NCBI GenBank assembly: GCA_033182465.1
Contig: CP137318.1
Location: 3,410,001-3,474,000 of the forward strand
Reading direction: 5' to 3'
Origin: Sanghuangporus weigelae
Taxonomy: Eukaryota; Basidiomycota; Agaricomycetes; Hymenochaetales; Hymenochaetaceae
Length of the DNA stretch: 64,000 nucleotides
Below are positions 47,782 through 59,429 of this stretch, one piece after another (position 1 is the stretch's first letter; the number at the start of each line of letters is the position of its first letter). Below the pieces are notes generated by a model that was not told the origin of the DNA, ran no database searches, and saw nothing but the letters and a program-made list of their open reading frames with translations. The translations under genes were made by a program, and so were the position numbers.

Positions 47782-48169
47782 GCGTGGAGTTTGTCCTTTA
47801 TTCAACACTCCGACTTTGTCAAAAGTATCAGCCCTGTGTCACAGTCCCAAGAACAATATTTCGGGAGAAGACACACGCATGCGCCCTTCGTATGGCGTGC
47901 GTATATGGATGCGCTCTTCGACAGTTCCCAGTGTATTCGACGAGCTTCGCACGATCCCATGCACCTGCGGAACCATAATTGCTGCAAGTGAATTGTAATG
48001 ACACAAGTGAGTCTATGGTACAACTTCAATCTAGCTCTTTGGAACTGATTCAGCCGATCTCAGGAAAGTCATTGAATGAACTTCAGGCGTCGAAGAGTTC
48101 TTTTGTATTTTGCGACGATATAAGGTGAAAAGACATTATGACCATTTCGTCTTCAGTATTAAAATTCGT
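47782..48169. other. convergent intergenic region
   Basis: A 388-bp gap between YAE1 and the coiled-coil gene. Small overlapping frames on both strands have no similarity. No gene is supported. Confidence 0.45.
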
Positions 48170-49844
48170 TTACTTGTCGAGATCCGATTCGAAAGCCACG
48201 GTAACCTTCGATAACACCTCAATCTCTTTCCTGGGAGAAGGCAACCCTCGTCCGCTGCTTCCACTATGCGTGCTGACCGAACTCGGGCTCACAGGCGTCC
48301 GATGAAGACGTGCCAATCCTACTTCCCGCGTACACAATATTTGTACCGATTTCTTCGACGGGCTTTTCCATATCGACATCGATTGCTGAGCACCATGCCG
48401 GTGCATGAGGTCCTTGTTGAAGGTTGCACTTGGACGTGCGTAGAGGAAACTGTACTCTGCTGATGAAGGCCCTTCGAAGCATCCATCTTTCATCTGGCAA
48501 GCTAAGTTCTCAGCAGTCTTGAGCAGAGAGTCGAGCGTAGAACCGATTCGATCTCTATGACTGCGTACTATCGACGAAGGTAGGCCTGGAGATCCGCTGA
48601 GAGATAGAATAGTTGCGATGTCTCTGAGGGCATTCTCGACACCTTCGCTGAACTCCTTATCGGCACTGGACGATTCTTCCAAGCCATCTACATCTACTTT
48701 GAGGAAGGTCAACAGGAAGAATAAAACGCTCTAGAAGAGCGGTTTGCGTACCTTTATCGCTTTCCCGGCTTTTCCGTTTGGCTTGGGCGTGGAATGGCCA
48801 ATCTTCGATCAGCTTTGAGACATGATAGCACAATAGAGTCCGGAGACATAATTCTACGACCGACTTATTCTTGCCGTGGTCCCGTGAGCGAAGCATTTGC
48901 ACCAGGATACAGCCAATGCCCTCCGTCAAGTCGACGATCATCTTGTTGTCAGCTTGTATCTTCCTGACACCGGGTCTGAAAGTCGCGGAAGCGATGCATG
49001 CCCGGGCGACTTCGAGCGACTGTAGGTTGATCGACCGAATTAGCCTGAGAACTTCTTCTGGTGGTACCTCTGGCCGGAGGCTGGAGGTAGATGACAAGTC
49101 GACAGACACGTATTCGGACGAATCGACTGTTCCGGCGCTTACGGTAGCCGTATCACCGCGGTCGTCGTTCCGCCTTTCTCGTATCACTAAACTCTCCTGC
49201 TCCACATGCCACATTCTTGGTGAGAGCAAAGATTCCGGACTCTGCCCGATACTTCGGGTCAGTTGCTTCTCTTCCTCGAGCTGCGATGCGAGTCGCTCCG
49301 CCCGTTGCTCAGTCGCATTGCAGCGCTTCTCCAATTCCTCGACTGTTGCTTGTGCTTTGAGGTACCGATGTGTCATTGCGAGCAAGTCTGCGCGGAGGCC
49401 TTCTTCGTTCCGGGTGTGCTCTTCGTTCGCAGCGCGCATCCGGGTCATCACCTGTTGCTGCCTCTGAAATGCCGTGAACAGCTCCGCGTATGATCTATCC
49501 GCCTGCGCGTTTCGCGGTGATAGCGGCGTTGGCCGCGAACCTGAAGGGAGTGAGGGAGGTACTACAGGGGGCGCGTTTGAAAGAGGGGATGTGAGGCTTC
49601 CACCTTCGTGTCGTCTGCTTTTACATCTCCCGCGTCTCCCTTGTGCAGGCTCAAGCGCTCGTTGATCGTCCTCCACCTGCTGCCGCTCATTAAACAGCGC
49701 CACGCCCGAATCACGCAGATATACCTCAGCTTCTTCATCTTCCTCGAATTGTTTTTTGAGCGCCTCCCTCCTCTCCGTGCCCGGATTGGTATATGCCTTT
49801 GTTCTATCCGTGTCTACTTCTTCGCTTTGCTTTAACAGCGGCAT
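48170..49844 (-). CDS. unrecognised coiled-coil protein
   Basis: Not recognised. Start ATG at 49844 (MPLLKQSEEVDTDRTK). Two exons: the first ends ESDK; an intron of about 55 nt with GT..AAAG ends restores VDVDGLEESSS, and the stop TAA is 48170-48172. About 535 residues. Residues about 110-200 are a heptad-rich coiled coil (AELFTAFQRQQQVMTRMRAA through ERLASQLEEEKQL). A Ser/Thr-rich linker and a helical domain (about residues 265-370, EVLRLIRSINLQSLEVARAC..LCYHVSKLIEDWPF) follow, and the tail is Ser/Pro-rich with SPSS and SPRK sites. It may be a cytoskeletal or scaffolding protein, but nothing in the sequence proves it. Continuous frame over 1.2 kb supports a real gene. Confidence 0.7.
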
Positions 49845-51850
49845 CTTTACTTCGGAGTACTATGGCACCGATGCCAGAATCTGCCTGAGATACAGATGCG
49901 GATGTGCGAAGATAGGGGGTTTTAGTGACTCAGTTTGAGAGAAGGCTGTGGATTATAGTTATAGTTCGGGGAGATGACGCTCGTCGTCGTCGTTCGAAGT
50001 TTTTGTATCTTCGGCGCACGCGCCTTCTGTGAGATAGATAAATAGACACAGATGCCGTACTCATGGCTGTCCTTTGAAGCCGGGACTCAGGGGTGTACCT
50101 GAGCTCCGACTGATAGATAGTGCTAGTGACAGATCTCGAACAATATTAATCTTCAAGGAGCAGATGTAGTAATCTATTCTAATCTAATAGACCCGCGTTG
50201 ATTCCTCCTTTCCTTTCTGAATTGCATATTCAGCCAGCGCGGCGTCGTTGTATGTTACTGTATGGGCCGAGAGCTAAGTCTGGACGAGCTGAGCTCGGGA
50301 AGCAAGGTGGAGCGGGATTGAAAATAAGATAAGTCGAGTGCGTCTTTTTTACGTTTGATTAATATTGAAATGTGCTGGCTTGATGCTGAGCGCCAGTCCG
50401 ATAAGTCGCTCGAGCGGAATTGGGTATATCTCTTCATTATTGAATCACTCACAATGAACAATAAGAAAAAACGGTGTTATGCACAGGCATGGCTTCAAGC
50501 GACAGAGTATCTAAATATCAAACGAAAGGGATGCCAACTTGAAATTGTCACAGAAAAAAAGACTATACTACCCTATAGAATATTATTCGTATTGAAGAAT
50601 CTTATTGAACCTGGAATCGGAACGCAAATCGGATAGTTCCGTCAAGTCAAGTCAAGTCAAGTGAAAATGACAGCCGGAGACAAGACGCTCGTGTGAAAAT
50701 TGAATTTCAAATTAATATTAATAAATATTGCAGGATCCAGACAGAAGAAAAGGCAGACAGACTCGGACAGCGACGAGCATGAACTCTTTGCGAAACGGGC
50801 CCGGGTGAGACGCGGAGTGTCTGAACTTGATGGAAGTAGGCACGCGCATGCATACATACATGTAGTATGCGGATCCGAGATGGATAACGAGCTTGAAGAA
50901 ACTGTTTCAAGATCTATCTTCGAAGTTTTTGATAGCTTGACCACGCAAGGAAAAAAAGATCCTGCATTTTTAGTCTCTGAATGGTATACTGTACGCATGG
51001 TTCGGTTCTGCGTCTCTGTTCCTTCTCTTCGTCAAAATCGTTCTTCGACACAATTAATCAAAAAAAAGACGAGAAAAAATCAGGAAAGAAATCAAGAATA
51101 TTGATATCATTATCCAAAAGAACATCGATCGATTGTACGTAGAAGAGTACAAGGCAAAGTTTCGTTCTGTTCTTCGAGTTTCAGCAAAAGCTTCTTAGAA
51201 GATAGTACTAGTACTAGTAGTGCTTGTTATATGTATGAGCTTTCTTTGCTATCTCCGATGTTCTCATGCATTTATTTATTTATCACTATCTTAAATACTG
51301 ACTGTTCCGAGGATAGGATTAGTGCTGGATACGGAGTGCAGGAGTGCACCTCGGGTCTGAAGGTCCCGCATTTGGATCTTCGTAAGTATTTCGTGAGTAT
51401 TTCATACTTACAACTGTGTCCGATGGAACCGTCTGGAGCGAGAAGAAGCAGGGCCTTACATTGACTCCAGTCAGTCAGTATGATGTGTTTCATTGGCTTG
51501 GCGTGTGAACGTGGATATGGTACGCTACAAACAAACAAACAAATAATCTAGGAAAACGAAACAAAAAGAAAAGATGAAACAAAGCAGAACGTTCGTTAAG
51601 ATGGTTAGGCAAATTAGTAGTGTAAGAATGTAAAGCATGGTGAAGGGAGGAGATAGATGTGCATATGCTACAGATATTCCGCTAATAAAGACTGGGCAGA
51701 CGAGATAAATCAAGGAGATCGATGGTTTAGATTTCGAGGTGAAAGAAATGAGGAAAGTGAGTAGTAGCGTGTATGCAAAAGAAATTTAAGAAGCTGAAAG
51801 CATACCTTCGTTATCAGCGCTAAAGCAAGGATCCAATGCCCAGCTCACGC
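49845..51850. other. 2-kb intergenic region without a supported gene
   Basis: AT-richer than the neighbouring genes. It contains a (GTCAA)4 tandem repeat (50641-50660) and short frames only. The upstream parts near 49845-50000 probably hold the promoter of the coiled-coil gene; the part near 51700-51850 the 3' UTR of the BTB gene. Confidence 0.45.
50641..50660 (+). repeat. (GTCAA)4 tandem repeat
   Basis: Four perfect GTCAA units in a gene-free stretch. Confidence 0.9.
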
Positions 51851-54838
51851 TCAGACGACGCCCAAAACGACCGTCGCCCTGAGACTACACTCCTTCTTCA
51901 TCCAATACGCATGCCCCGCACCCGTCCCAGCACCGGGACTGCCAGCGTCATCGGCACTAACGCTCACATCCACGAGCTCCTCCGTCTGCAGCGCGCTCGA
52001 CTTCCAGCCCCAGCTCCGCCCGACGAGGAACGCGTCCGGCGCGCTGGTGAAGCGCGTGAGCGCCCCGCCCGTAGGCGACATGCAGAGCAGCGTGAAGTGC
52101 GCGCGCACGGCCTCGCGCGGGTCGCGGTACGGCTGTGGCGGCGGACGCGGAGCCGGCTGGTGGTTCGCGTTGTGGTTGTGATGGGAGTGTTGCGAGGTGG
52201 AGATGACGAGTCCGCCTCCGCCGAAGGAGTTGGACGAGTTGGGTGGGGAGGTGCTTGCTGTTGAGGGAGGGGAGTAGGAAGATGCGGGTGTGGCTGGCCG
52301 GGAATGGGCGTTTGTGATTGCTGTTCCCCGCGAGGCGGGGCGATAGAGAGAAGGCGTGGACGAGCTTGTCGGGATGTTCACAGGCTGGACGTTCGCGCTC
52401 GCACTCCCAGTCCCAGTAGTCCACTTCCTCTCATCCCCATAAGCAGCGCCACTAACCGCCATCGTCATCGGGGGCGAGCTCGGGATCGGGATCGTCTCCA
52501 CGCTGCTCAAGCGATGCAAGTACATCCCCAACTGCAGCCCCTTCTTCCTCACGACCTGCACATAGACGTTGAACAGACTCCCCGCGTACCAGATCGTCTG
52601 ACTCGTGAGGCGCGCCTTTTCCTGGAGGTTCTCGAGGCCCCAGAACTCCACGCCGAAACGGATGGGCGGGAAGGGCGCCCAAGACGCATGGCCTCCCGGG
52701 TCGGCGGCGACGCATGCGGTTGCGTCGCGCGGGGATGATAGGATACCGAAGAACGTATCCGGTGCGTAAGACGTGAACCCCTTGCTCACGCCGGACTTCG
52801 CAGAGGGACTCGAAGGCGTCGCCTGAGCGTTGAACAGCTGGTCCATCGACGCGCCTTCAAGGCCCGTCGTATCCCCAATCCGCGAACTCGAGTCGACGGG
52901 GACGGGGTAGTACGTCTTGTTCGCCTCCGCCGCGCCGTGAATGTAACTCGGGAGTTTTTCTTTTATTTCCGCTGTTGTTAGGCTCAGCCCGAGACTACCG
53001 TCACGAGCGGGAGCGGGAGAACGAGGAGGCGTGCTTGGGGATGAGGAATTCTGGCGGTAGGTGATGTGGTGTCGAAGGACGGACTGGTCCCAGTGTGCGG
53101 CTTGCAGGACTGAGGTGGGCGCGTATGGTTTTCCGGTCGTAGATGAGATATCTTGAGAGATTTCGATGAGATCATTCAGAGCCTGCATGTATACGCCATT
53201 AGAACAAAAGTGTACTCGGAATCAGGAATAGAAGTAGGAATCTACCATGTGCATATAGTGAATACCATTCGCGAAAAGTTCGTCCCACTCTCTTTCTTCC
53301 ACAGAAAGAATAGACACCCTACGTCGCAGCTCTACAACCCGTTTCGCAAATTCATATCGTTCCCTTTCATCTCTTACGAAAAACGCATCACTCGAAATGA
53401 CGACACGCGCCCATTTCGCATTCATACCACCTCGCCTCCAAATCAGAGGGACATCCTCTTTAGAAATTCCCGTGAGGTTAGCATTAGGTGGACCTGAGGC
53501 GTGTGATTCAGTCCCGCGTCGCACCCGTCCACTGGCAGATGACGAGCTTTCCTTAACATTCGCACTCGCAGTAGAATCTCCTGAATCATCAAGAGCCTCG
53601 GCGGCTTCTTCGTACGCGAGCATGTCCACGCCCCAGCGGCACAGCCAACACGCGGCAGCTTCGCCTATTTTGTTCGACGCGGTACCGTACATGAAGACTA
53701 GACCGGAATCGATATCGGCTTCGGCTTCATCTTGTTGTGCTTGGCTTTGGGCTTGGCCTGCTGCAATCATGCTCTCTGAGTCAGAGTCATCCTCGTCATC
53801 CTCGTCGTCGGTTGGCGAATCGTCTGATGCGGATGCTTTCTGAGCCTGTTGGGCTTGGATTGGGATGGTATCGTCCGGTATTGCGGGAGCGGTTTTCTTG
53901 GAACGCTTTGAAGCGACAGAATGGAGAGATTTGGGGCGTATTGAGGCTGCGGTCGGTCGAATTTCCTGACATAACTGTTCAAGACCTGTAGCCGCATCCG
54001 CATCCTCATCGCTCTTCTCGCCAATACCTTTCCCAATTGCAAAGTTGAGATACCTTATGACGGTATGCGGGCCGAGTGAGCCAAGTACGAGTTGGATGGT
54101 CTGAGACACGACGGAAGGGATGGAGAGGTAGATAGCCGTGGCCAGAAGGGAGAGTAAGAACCGCGGAGTAGCGTTATGATGGCCGTCAGGAACTTCAGGT
54201 CGCGGAAGTGAACGCGGGAAGGAGGGCGTGAGTGGCTCCCGGCGAGACGGACTCAGTCGGGGATCCATGAACAGTGCGGGACCCCCACCGTATAGTCGAG
54301 AAACACATATTCTGTTAAGAATAGTGAGCGGAATACTGACGAGTGTTGTAAGTATGAAACTCACTCGAACGCTGCATGCGCAATAAAAAAACAATATGAG
54401 ACATTTGAACATCACACGAGCAGAAACAGACGTACCAGCACGAGTGATATTTGGATCGTCAAAAGTGACACTGACTTCACCTTGGGTACCTTGCTTGCCC
54501 GTGGCTTCACGAAAGCCGCCGTCGAAGAGGGAGCGAAAGAAGCCCTGGAAACTCGAGTCAGCTACCTCTGGCGTCTACAAGTCTCTACGACATACAGCCT
54601 GGATAAGCACGACACGGTGCAAGCGGTAAGTACCTTCCCAAGTGCCGCGAACACGGAGGGCTACGTCGGCTGTTCGGCCGGAGAGGAAAGCACTGAATAG
54701 ATGAGACTGTATATCGCTAGGAGTAGGCATACGATCAGTAGCAGTGTCGTCGTCGCTGTGGTCAACGCGGAGGTGCTTCAGGGCAGAGGAGACGGATGCA
54801 GATTGCTGCAGATTACCGAGAGAGCTGTACGTGCGCAT
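51851..54838 (-). CDS. BTB/POZ-domain protein (germ-cell-less-like architecture)
   Basis: Likely substrate adaptor of a Cul3 ubiquitin ligase or a related scaffold. The BTB domain starts in the first exon (MRTYSSLGNL at 54838; SGRTADVALRVRGTWEGTYRLHRVVLIQA) and continues after an intron as GFFRSLFDGGFREA and VSVTFDDPNITRAAFE. The next exons carry the BTB/BACK-like helices (FLLSLLATAIYLSIPSVVSQTI), an acidic insertion (DSPTDDEDDEDDSDSES) and a conserved C-terminal region (WAPFPPIRFGVEFWGLENL, LFNVYVQVVRKKGLQLGMYLHR). Ends VVLGVV, stop TGA 51851-51853. About 950 residues. The C-terminal region and long spacers resemble fungal homologues of germ-cell-less; the exact family is not certain. Confidence 0.75.
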
Positions 54839-55121
54839 TATTAATACTTTGTGGTCTCGGGTGACGGAGGTGCCAAGACAGTGAGGAGGGGCTGCTGCTA
54901 GTGTAATACAGTCGAGCGGTGTTCTCTACTTCGTCCGTCGTCGTCGTCGCTGAAGACCTGCAGGACACGAGAGAGAGAGCAGAGAGCGACGAGCACAAAA
55001 CAAAATACCTCGTGGATCTCTCATCTCACGGCCGGAATTCGGATTTATTTTCTATTATTTTATTGCTCCTTTCGTTCGTAGTCCCATTACCAGCACAGTC
55101 CTCTTCAACACACTGGCGACC

Positions 55122-56318
55122 ATGGCGCATTCAGATACAGCTGGGATCGGGAGTTCCAGTACAAGTGCCATTATCAGCGCCAGCGCAAAGGGAAAAGGAA
55201 AGGGAAAGCCAATGCCCGCCGAAGGGAGCGCAAACCCCTCAGCGTCCTTCGCATCCCTATGGAACTACATCGAGCCTGCTCTCGACCACATCGTCCGTTC
55301 TCCAACAAACAACACGGACAAAGCTCCCTCTATCGATGTCGCGTATCATATGGGCATACACACTGCTGTCTACAACTACTTCACCTCAGTAGGCCGATTT
55401 GGTGTCGACGCGCTTGCTGCGCCGCGTCTCGCAAGTCCAGCTCTGACTCCAAGCTTGGCTCTATCGGGAAGGGGAGGAGGGAGCCGCTCTATCGCGCTGA
55501 ATGGCATTGCTCGCCCGCCAACTCCCCCGGGAAACACCCACGGTGCAGATCTCTACGACAAACTCGACAAGTACTACTCCGACGTCTGCCTCGAGCTCCT
55601 CGCCAGCGCGCCCGTCGATGACTCCAGTCTGCTGCACTACCTCCTCCCGTGCTGGCGACGCTACCACGCAGGTGCGAACGCGGTGCACCGTCTGCTGAAC
55701 TACGTCAACCGGCACTACGTCAAGCGCGCCGTCGAGGAGGACCGTGGGTGGTTACGCCTCGCGGACATACTCGACGCAGTCGCGCAGGCGATCGAGGAGA
55801 ACCAGCCCCGCGAGCAGCTCGCCGCGCGACTGCGCGAGCGCAGGCTGAACGAGCTGAAGAGATGGGGGTATGCGGAGGATGCGCCGCCCGAATCCCTCGC
55901 GCGCGCGGAGGCGGCGGCTGAAGCGGCCAGCCCGCCCGACCGTATCGTCCCGCTCGCCTCCATGGCGAACCGCCGATTTCGCGAGGTTGTCATCAAGCCC
56001 CTCCTCGCCGTCCCCAAGATCAAAAAGGTCGGCAGCGGCGGCAAGAAGAGATATCGGAAACCGCCTAATCCTAATCATGTCCTTCACCATGTATCGTCGG
56101 CAGCGGACTCCAGCGAGAGTCCCTTTGCGGGTCCCAAGTCCCGCCTGGCGCGTGCCGTGAAAGAGCTCATTGAGTCCAGAGACGCTGATACCCTGGAAGA
56201 GCGGCGTAAGATGGCAGAGGAGACAAACGATATACTGGAGACTGTTGGGATACCCGTTGACCACGCATTGCGAAAGAAATTGGACAAGTTCTTGTTAAGA
56301 CCAAAGGGTTCAGATTGA
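55122..56318 (+). CDS. cullin-N-terminal-repeat protein lacking the cullin C-terminal domain
   Basis: 398 residues in one exon, start ATG 55122, stop TGA 56316-56318. Residues about 45-250 resemble the cullin repeat region: LWNYIEPALDHIV, YHMGIHTAVYNYFTS, LYDKLDKYYSDVCLELL, LLHYLLPCWRRYHAGANAVHRLLNYVNRHYVKR. In cullins this part binds the adaptor and substrate receptor. The Rbx1-binding cullin homology domain and the neddylation site are absent. Instead there is a unique 150-residue tail with a basic cluster (KKVGSGGKKRYRKPP) and helical end (LARAVKELIESRDADTLEERRK). It may act as a decoy or scaffold, but this is inference. The codons and frame are intact, so it is not obviously a broken gene. 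Confidence 0.8.
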   Translation: MAHSDTAGIGSSSTSAIISASAKGKGKGKPMPAEGSANPSASFASLWNYIEPALDHIVRSPTNNTDKAPSIDVAYHMGIHTAVYNYFTSVGRFGVDALAAPRLASPALTPSLALSGRGGGSRSIALNGIARPPTPPGNTHGADLYDKLDKYYSDVCLELLASAPVDDSSLLHYLLPCWRRYHAGANAVHRLLNYVNRHYVKRAVEEDRGWLRLADILDAVAQAIEENQPREQLAARLRERRLNELKRWGYAEDAPPESLARAEAAAEAASPPDRIVPLASMANRRFREVVIKPLLAVPKIKKVGSGGKKRYRKPPNPNHVLHHVSSAADSSESPFAGPKSRLARAVKELIESRDADTLEERRKMAEETNDILETVGIPVDHALRKKLDKFLLRPKGSD

Positions 56319-56725
56319 TTCTGTCCCCGGGTGGACCTTTTCTGATTCTACGTCTGTTTCACAGTTCAAGTCTGCTTATTATGCCCTTTCTCTCGATCTA
56401 CTTATCTGGTCCATTCGATTTCGATTTTCTTTTCATTCATTAACTGACAGTAAATTGACGATATTGACTTTTTTGCACTATGGTTCAGGGATTGCGTGCA
56501 AGTTCAGGTGTAGTCATTATTGATAATTGCTAACGAATATATCACAGAAATAGACTGTATTTCAAATTAATATTGCGCTGCTTTGACTCAACCCCGGTCC
56601 ATCACTCAGCGCATCAGTATGAAACGGGCCAGCACTCTTCTCTCTCTCTCCCAGCGAACAGTCTCCTCGAATACGTCGTCTATATCCATAGCCAGCCATA
56701 CATATCTTGTTTACATCAAGCTGCA
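56319..56725. promoter_or_regulatory. 3' end of cullin-like gene and promoter of DSP copy 1
   Basis: This region resembles 58475-58830 (before DSP copy 2) and in part 62240-62578 (before copy 4). Shared blocks include the TTCGATTTCGATTTTC stretch, TTCATTCATTAACTGAC and the GACTCAA..CCGGTCC segment just before the leader. Confidence 0.6.
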
Positions 56726-57563
56726 ATGGGACGCAAGGCAGCAGCGAAAGCCACCAAGAAGAACGGCGCCACGTCCATCCTCAACACAAACACAAACGCC
56801 GACTCGGACTCCGCCGCCGTCGAGATCCTGCCCTACCTCTTCCTCGGCCCGCGCAGCGCAGCGGCGTCCGAGTCGTTCATCCGCACGCACGGGATAACGC
56901 ACGTGCTGAGCATCGGCGCGTCGCCCCCGGGTCCTGCGCTGCCCGGATTGGTGTACACGCGGCTGTCGATGCTCGACAACCCCAGTGCGCGGATTGAGGG
57001 TGTGTATGAGCGCGCGAGGGAGGCGATTGAGGCTGTCAGGCCTCCTGAGGAGGTTACAAATCGTGTTGACTCTCAATCGTCTCCTTTTCCTCCCGTACAT
57101 GTACAAGCAAAGCAGAAACTCAAACAAACACAGAATCAGAAGGAGAAGAAGATCCTCGTACACTGCTCAGCAGCCGTCTCGCGCTCGCCCACCATCGTCG
57201 CCGCGTACCTGATGTCGGAGCACGACATGTCGCTCAGGGAGAGTCTGGGGCGCATCGTCCGCGCGCGGCCTGCTGTGAACCCGAACCCGGGGCTGTTCGC
57301 GCAGCTGAAGGAGATGGAGGTGAGGATTAGGGGGTGCTCCTCGTTGGAGGGCGTGGAGAGCTTGCCCGGAAGAAAGGAGGAGAGGGTGAGGTTGTTTGAG
57401 CCTGAGGAGGGTGGGCAACCCCTGGAGGGGGAGGAAGGGTTGAAGATTGAAGAGGTGAGATTGGTGTTTTCTTTCTTGTTGTCTGCCGTACTAATGTTTT
57501 GAGTTGAACGACCCTCACCCCGCTCAGAAAGTTCAACCCGATATTTCAGATGCACAATCTTGA
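56726..57563 (+). CDS. dual-specificity protein phosphatase, array copy 1 (full length)
   Basis: Cysteine-dependent tyrosine/dual-specificity phosphatase. ATG 56726 (MGRKAAAKATKKNGATS), then a short Asn/Thr stretch and the fold starting VEILPYLFLGPRSAAAS. The general-acid region is YTRLSMLDNPSARI. A Lys/Gln-rich insertion (KQKLKQTQNQKEKK) precedes the catalytic P-loop HCSAAVSRSP (57161 on; H-C-x5-R intact). The fold ends MSLRESLGRIVRARPAVNPNPGLFAQLKEME. An intron with GTGAGA donor (57455), branch-like CTAAT and acceptor at 57525-57527 gives a short acidic end (EEKVQPDISDAQS); without splicing the frame closes at 57502 with a hydrophobic tail. The spliced form is preferred because copy 3 has the same intron. 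Catalytic residues present, so probably active. Confidence 0.82.
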
Positions 57564-58830
57564 AATATTCCTTTGGACTTTGTTATCGACACAGTCATAC
57601 CAGTCAAGGCAAGGATCAGGAGATCCTGGACAGTATACCACTAGACCAACCTATCTAGCTTCTCGATGTCTTCGTACTTCTGGTAATCCTCTGATCGAGG
57701 CTCATCATGAACACAGAAGTCATTGATCATTTTAAATTCTTGCTGGCGGCTTGAAATGCTCGAAATAAAAGATCCCGTACTTTGTTAATCGTCCCAGGGC
57801 CGCATCTTGGATGGCATCAAATAGCCCCCGCGAGGAAACCTGCCATTTAAGAATACAGGTTGAAGAAGATGACTGGAATGCTTTCTATTGCGCTGAGATA
57901 GTTTGAAGGTCCAGACTTTGCCAGGCCCAGACTTTGCACAGGAGCTAGCAAGACGCCCGGCGAGACTGGAAGGGGATAGAACTCCTTCCTCTGTTCCAAT
58001 AGTATATACTTCTTGCGTGTTGACTGTCGAAATAGCTTAGCAAGTTCAAGATCACCTGCTCGATATATTCATGTGGACTCCTACGCCTTTGTCCTGAAAT
58101 GCTTCTGGACAGCGACAGCGACAGCGATTTCTTTTCTCCATTTTGCTCTACTTCAAGCCCAAAGCCATGATTCCCAGTGGTTCTGCAGGACCAGGACCAA
58201 GAGTGAGATATATTTCATCTAAAAAAAAACAAGCTGTGGGCGAATACTGAGCAGTGACAAACGTTCGACCGTGCACGACGACGATAAACATTCGTTATCA
58301 TGATATTGATGAGCAACTAATAGAATTTCTTACGTACCTAGATGGAATGGAGACCGCACAGAGGCCTCTGGATCACCTGAAAATGAAGTACGACCTACCC
58401 AAAAGGCCGGATCCGAGACCGCAGATGCTCAAGCTTGAAAGAGAACAGCGGGATCATCTTTGCGTATTTTTATAGCGCTCAGGTTGATCCTGTCCCTGAT
58501 GGTCCCTTTCTGATCCTACAATAATCCTGCTTACTATGCCTGTCTTTCTGTCGATTTATCTTGTCCTTTCGATTTCGATTTTCTTTTCATTCATTAACTG
58601 ACTTTAGCAGGGAGTTCCGATGCGAATTGAAAATTTGGCATTTACATAGGATATTGGCTTCCTGTATATCAAATTATGTAATATTGCTCTTGTTTGCATC
58701 TGTATGTATGTTCAGACGCTGCTCTGACTGAGTGACTCAATCCCGGTCCTTCAGCATGAAAAACGGCCAGCACTCTTCTCTTTTCTACCCGTACCCAAGT
58801 AAATCCATACTCATATCTTAAGTGCTTATA
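57564..58830. other. spacer of the DSP repeat unit (unit 1)
   Basis: No gene is seen. The first part (57565-58300) is homologous to 61385-62250 downstream of DSP copy 3. The last part (58475-58830) repeats the cullin 3' end and DSP promoter. Confidence 0.6.
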
Positions 58831-59022
58831 ATGGGACACAAGGCTGCAGTGAAAGCCACCAAGAAGAACGCTGCCACACCCATCCTCAACGACAACATCA
58901 ACGTCGACTCGGGCTCCACCGCCGTCGAGATCCTGCCCTACCTATTCCTCGGTCTGCGCAGCGCAGCGGCATCTGCATCGACAAATTCGATCTTCAAGCC
59001 TGGATACATGGAGCGAATATAA
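58831..59022 (+). pseudogene. dual-specificity phosphatase, array copy 2 (5' fragment)
   Basis: MGHKAAVKATKKNAATPILN through VEILPYLFLGLRSAAAS matches the first 50 or so residues of copies 1 and 3, after which similarity stops and the frame ends at 59022. The general acid and the HCx5R loop are absent. Copy 4 breaks at the same residue, so the truncation predates duplication of the unit. A short peptide could be made, but not a phosphatase. Confidence 0.8.
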
Positions 59023-59429
59023 GTACTAGTGGCAATCGCAGCTCCTGTTTTGAATACCTTGGAAACACCCGAAAATCGTGTGGATAAACCGCCGTAAAGT
59101 CGGTATAACTACCGGATAAAAAGTATTTTTCGTCGACTCTGGCCTCACGCCATAATTGAGCTCTTTCGTTGCAGTTTCATCTGGTCATGGAACATCATGA
59201 AATTAAAAATCTTCCGATAGGTTGCGAAACGGATCCGATCAATTCACTGTCCGTGAAGATCACGTGGTATATAGCATTCCATAAACCGATCAGATGCTAA
59301 GGTATCGTATATATATCTATCTCAACTCTTTGATCTGGTCTGACCCTTGGTTATCAGAGCACTGAACTCATAAACTCTCGCGTTTCAATGTTAAACCCAG
59401 TACAAATCGTCAGTACTTGAGTTCAAAAT

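Noticed and set aside
50700-51104. Open frame with GSRQKKRQTDSDSDEHELFAKRA, looking like a nuclear protein
   Set aside because: No good start codon, no splice context, no family similarity; the tail (RSSTQLIKKKTRKNQERNQEY) reflects AT/A-rich sequence.
49845-51850. Possible transposon in the 2-kb gene-free stretch
   Set aside because: No terminal repeats, transposase-like or reverse-transcriptase-like frames were found; only a (GTCAA)4 repeat.
51836-52738. Plus-strand Arg-rich frames over the BTB gene
   Set aside because: GC-rich antisense shadows; the minus strand carries the conserved domain and the spliced gene.
58254-58475. 73-codon frame in the DSP spacer
   Set aside because: The matching place in unit 2 (about 62150-62260) does not keep the frame, so it is not under coding constraint.
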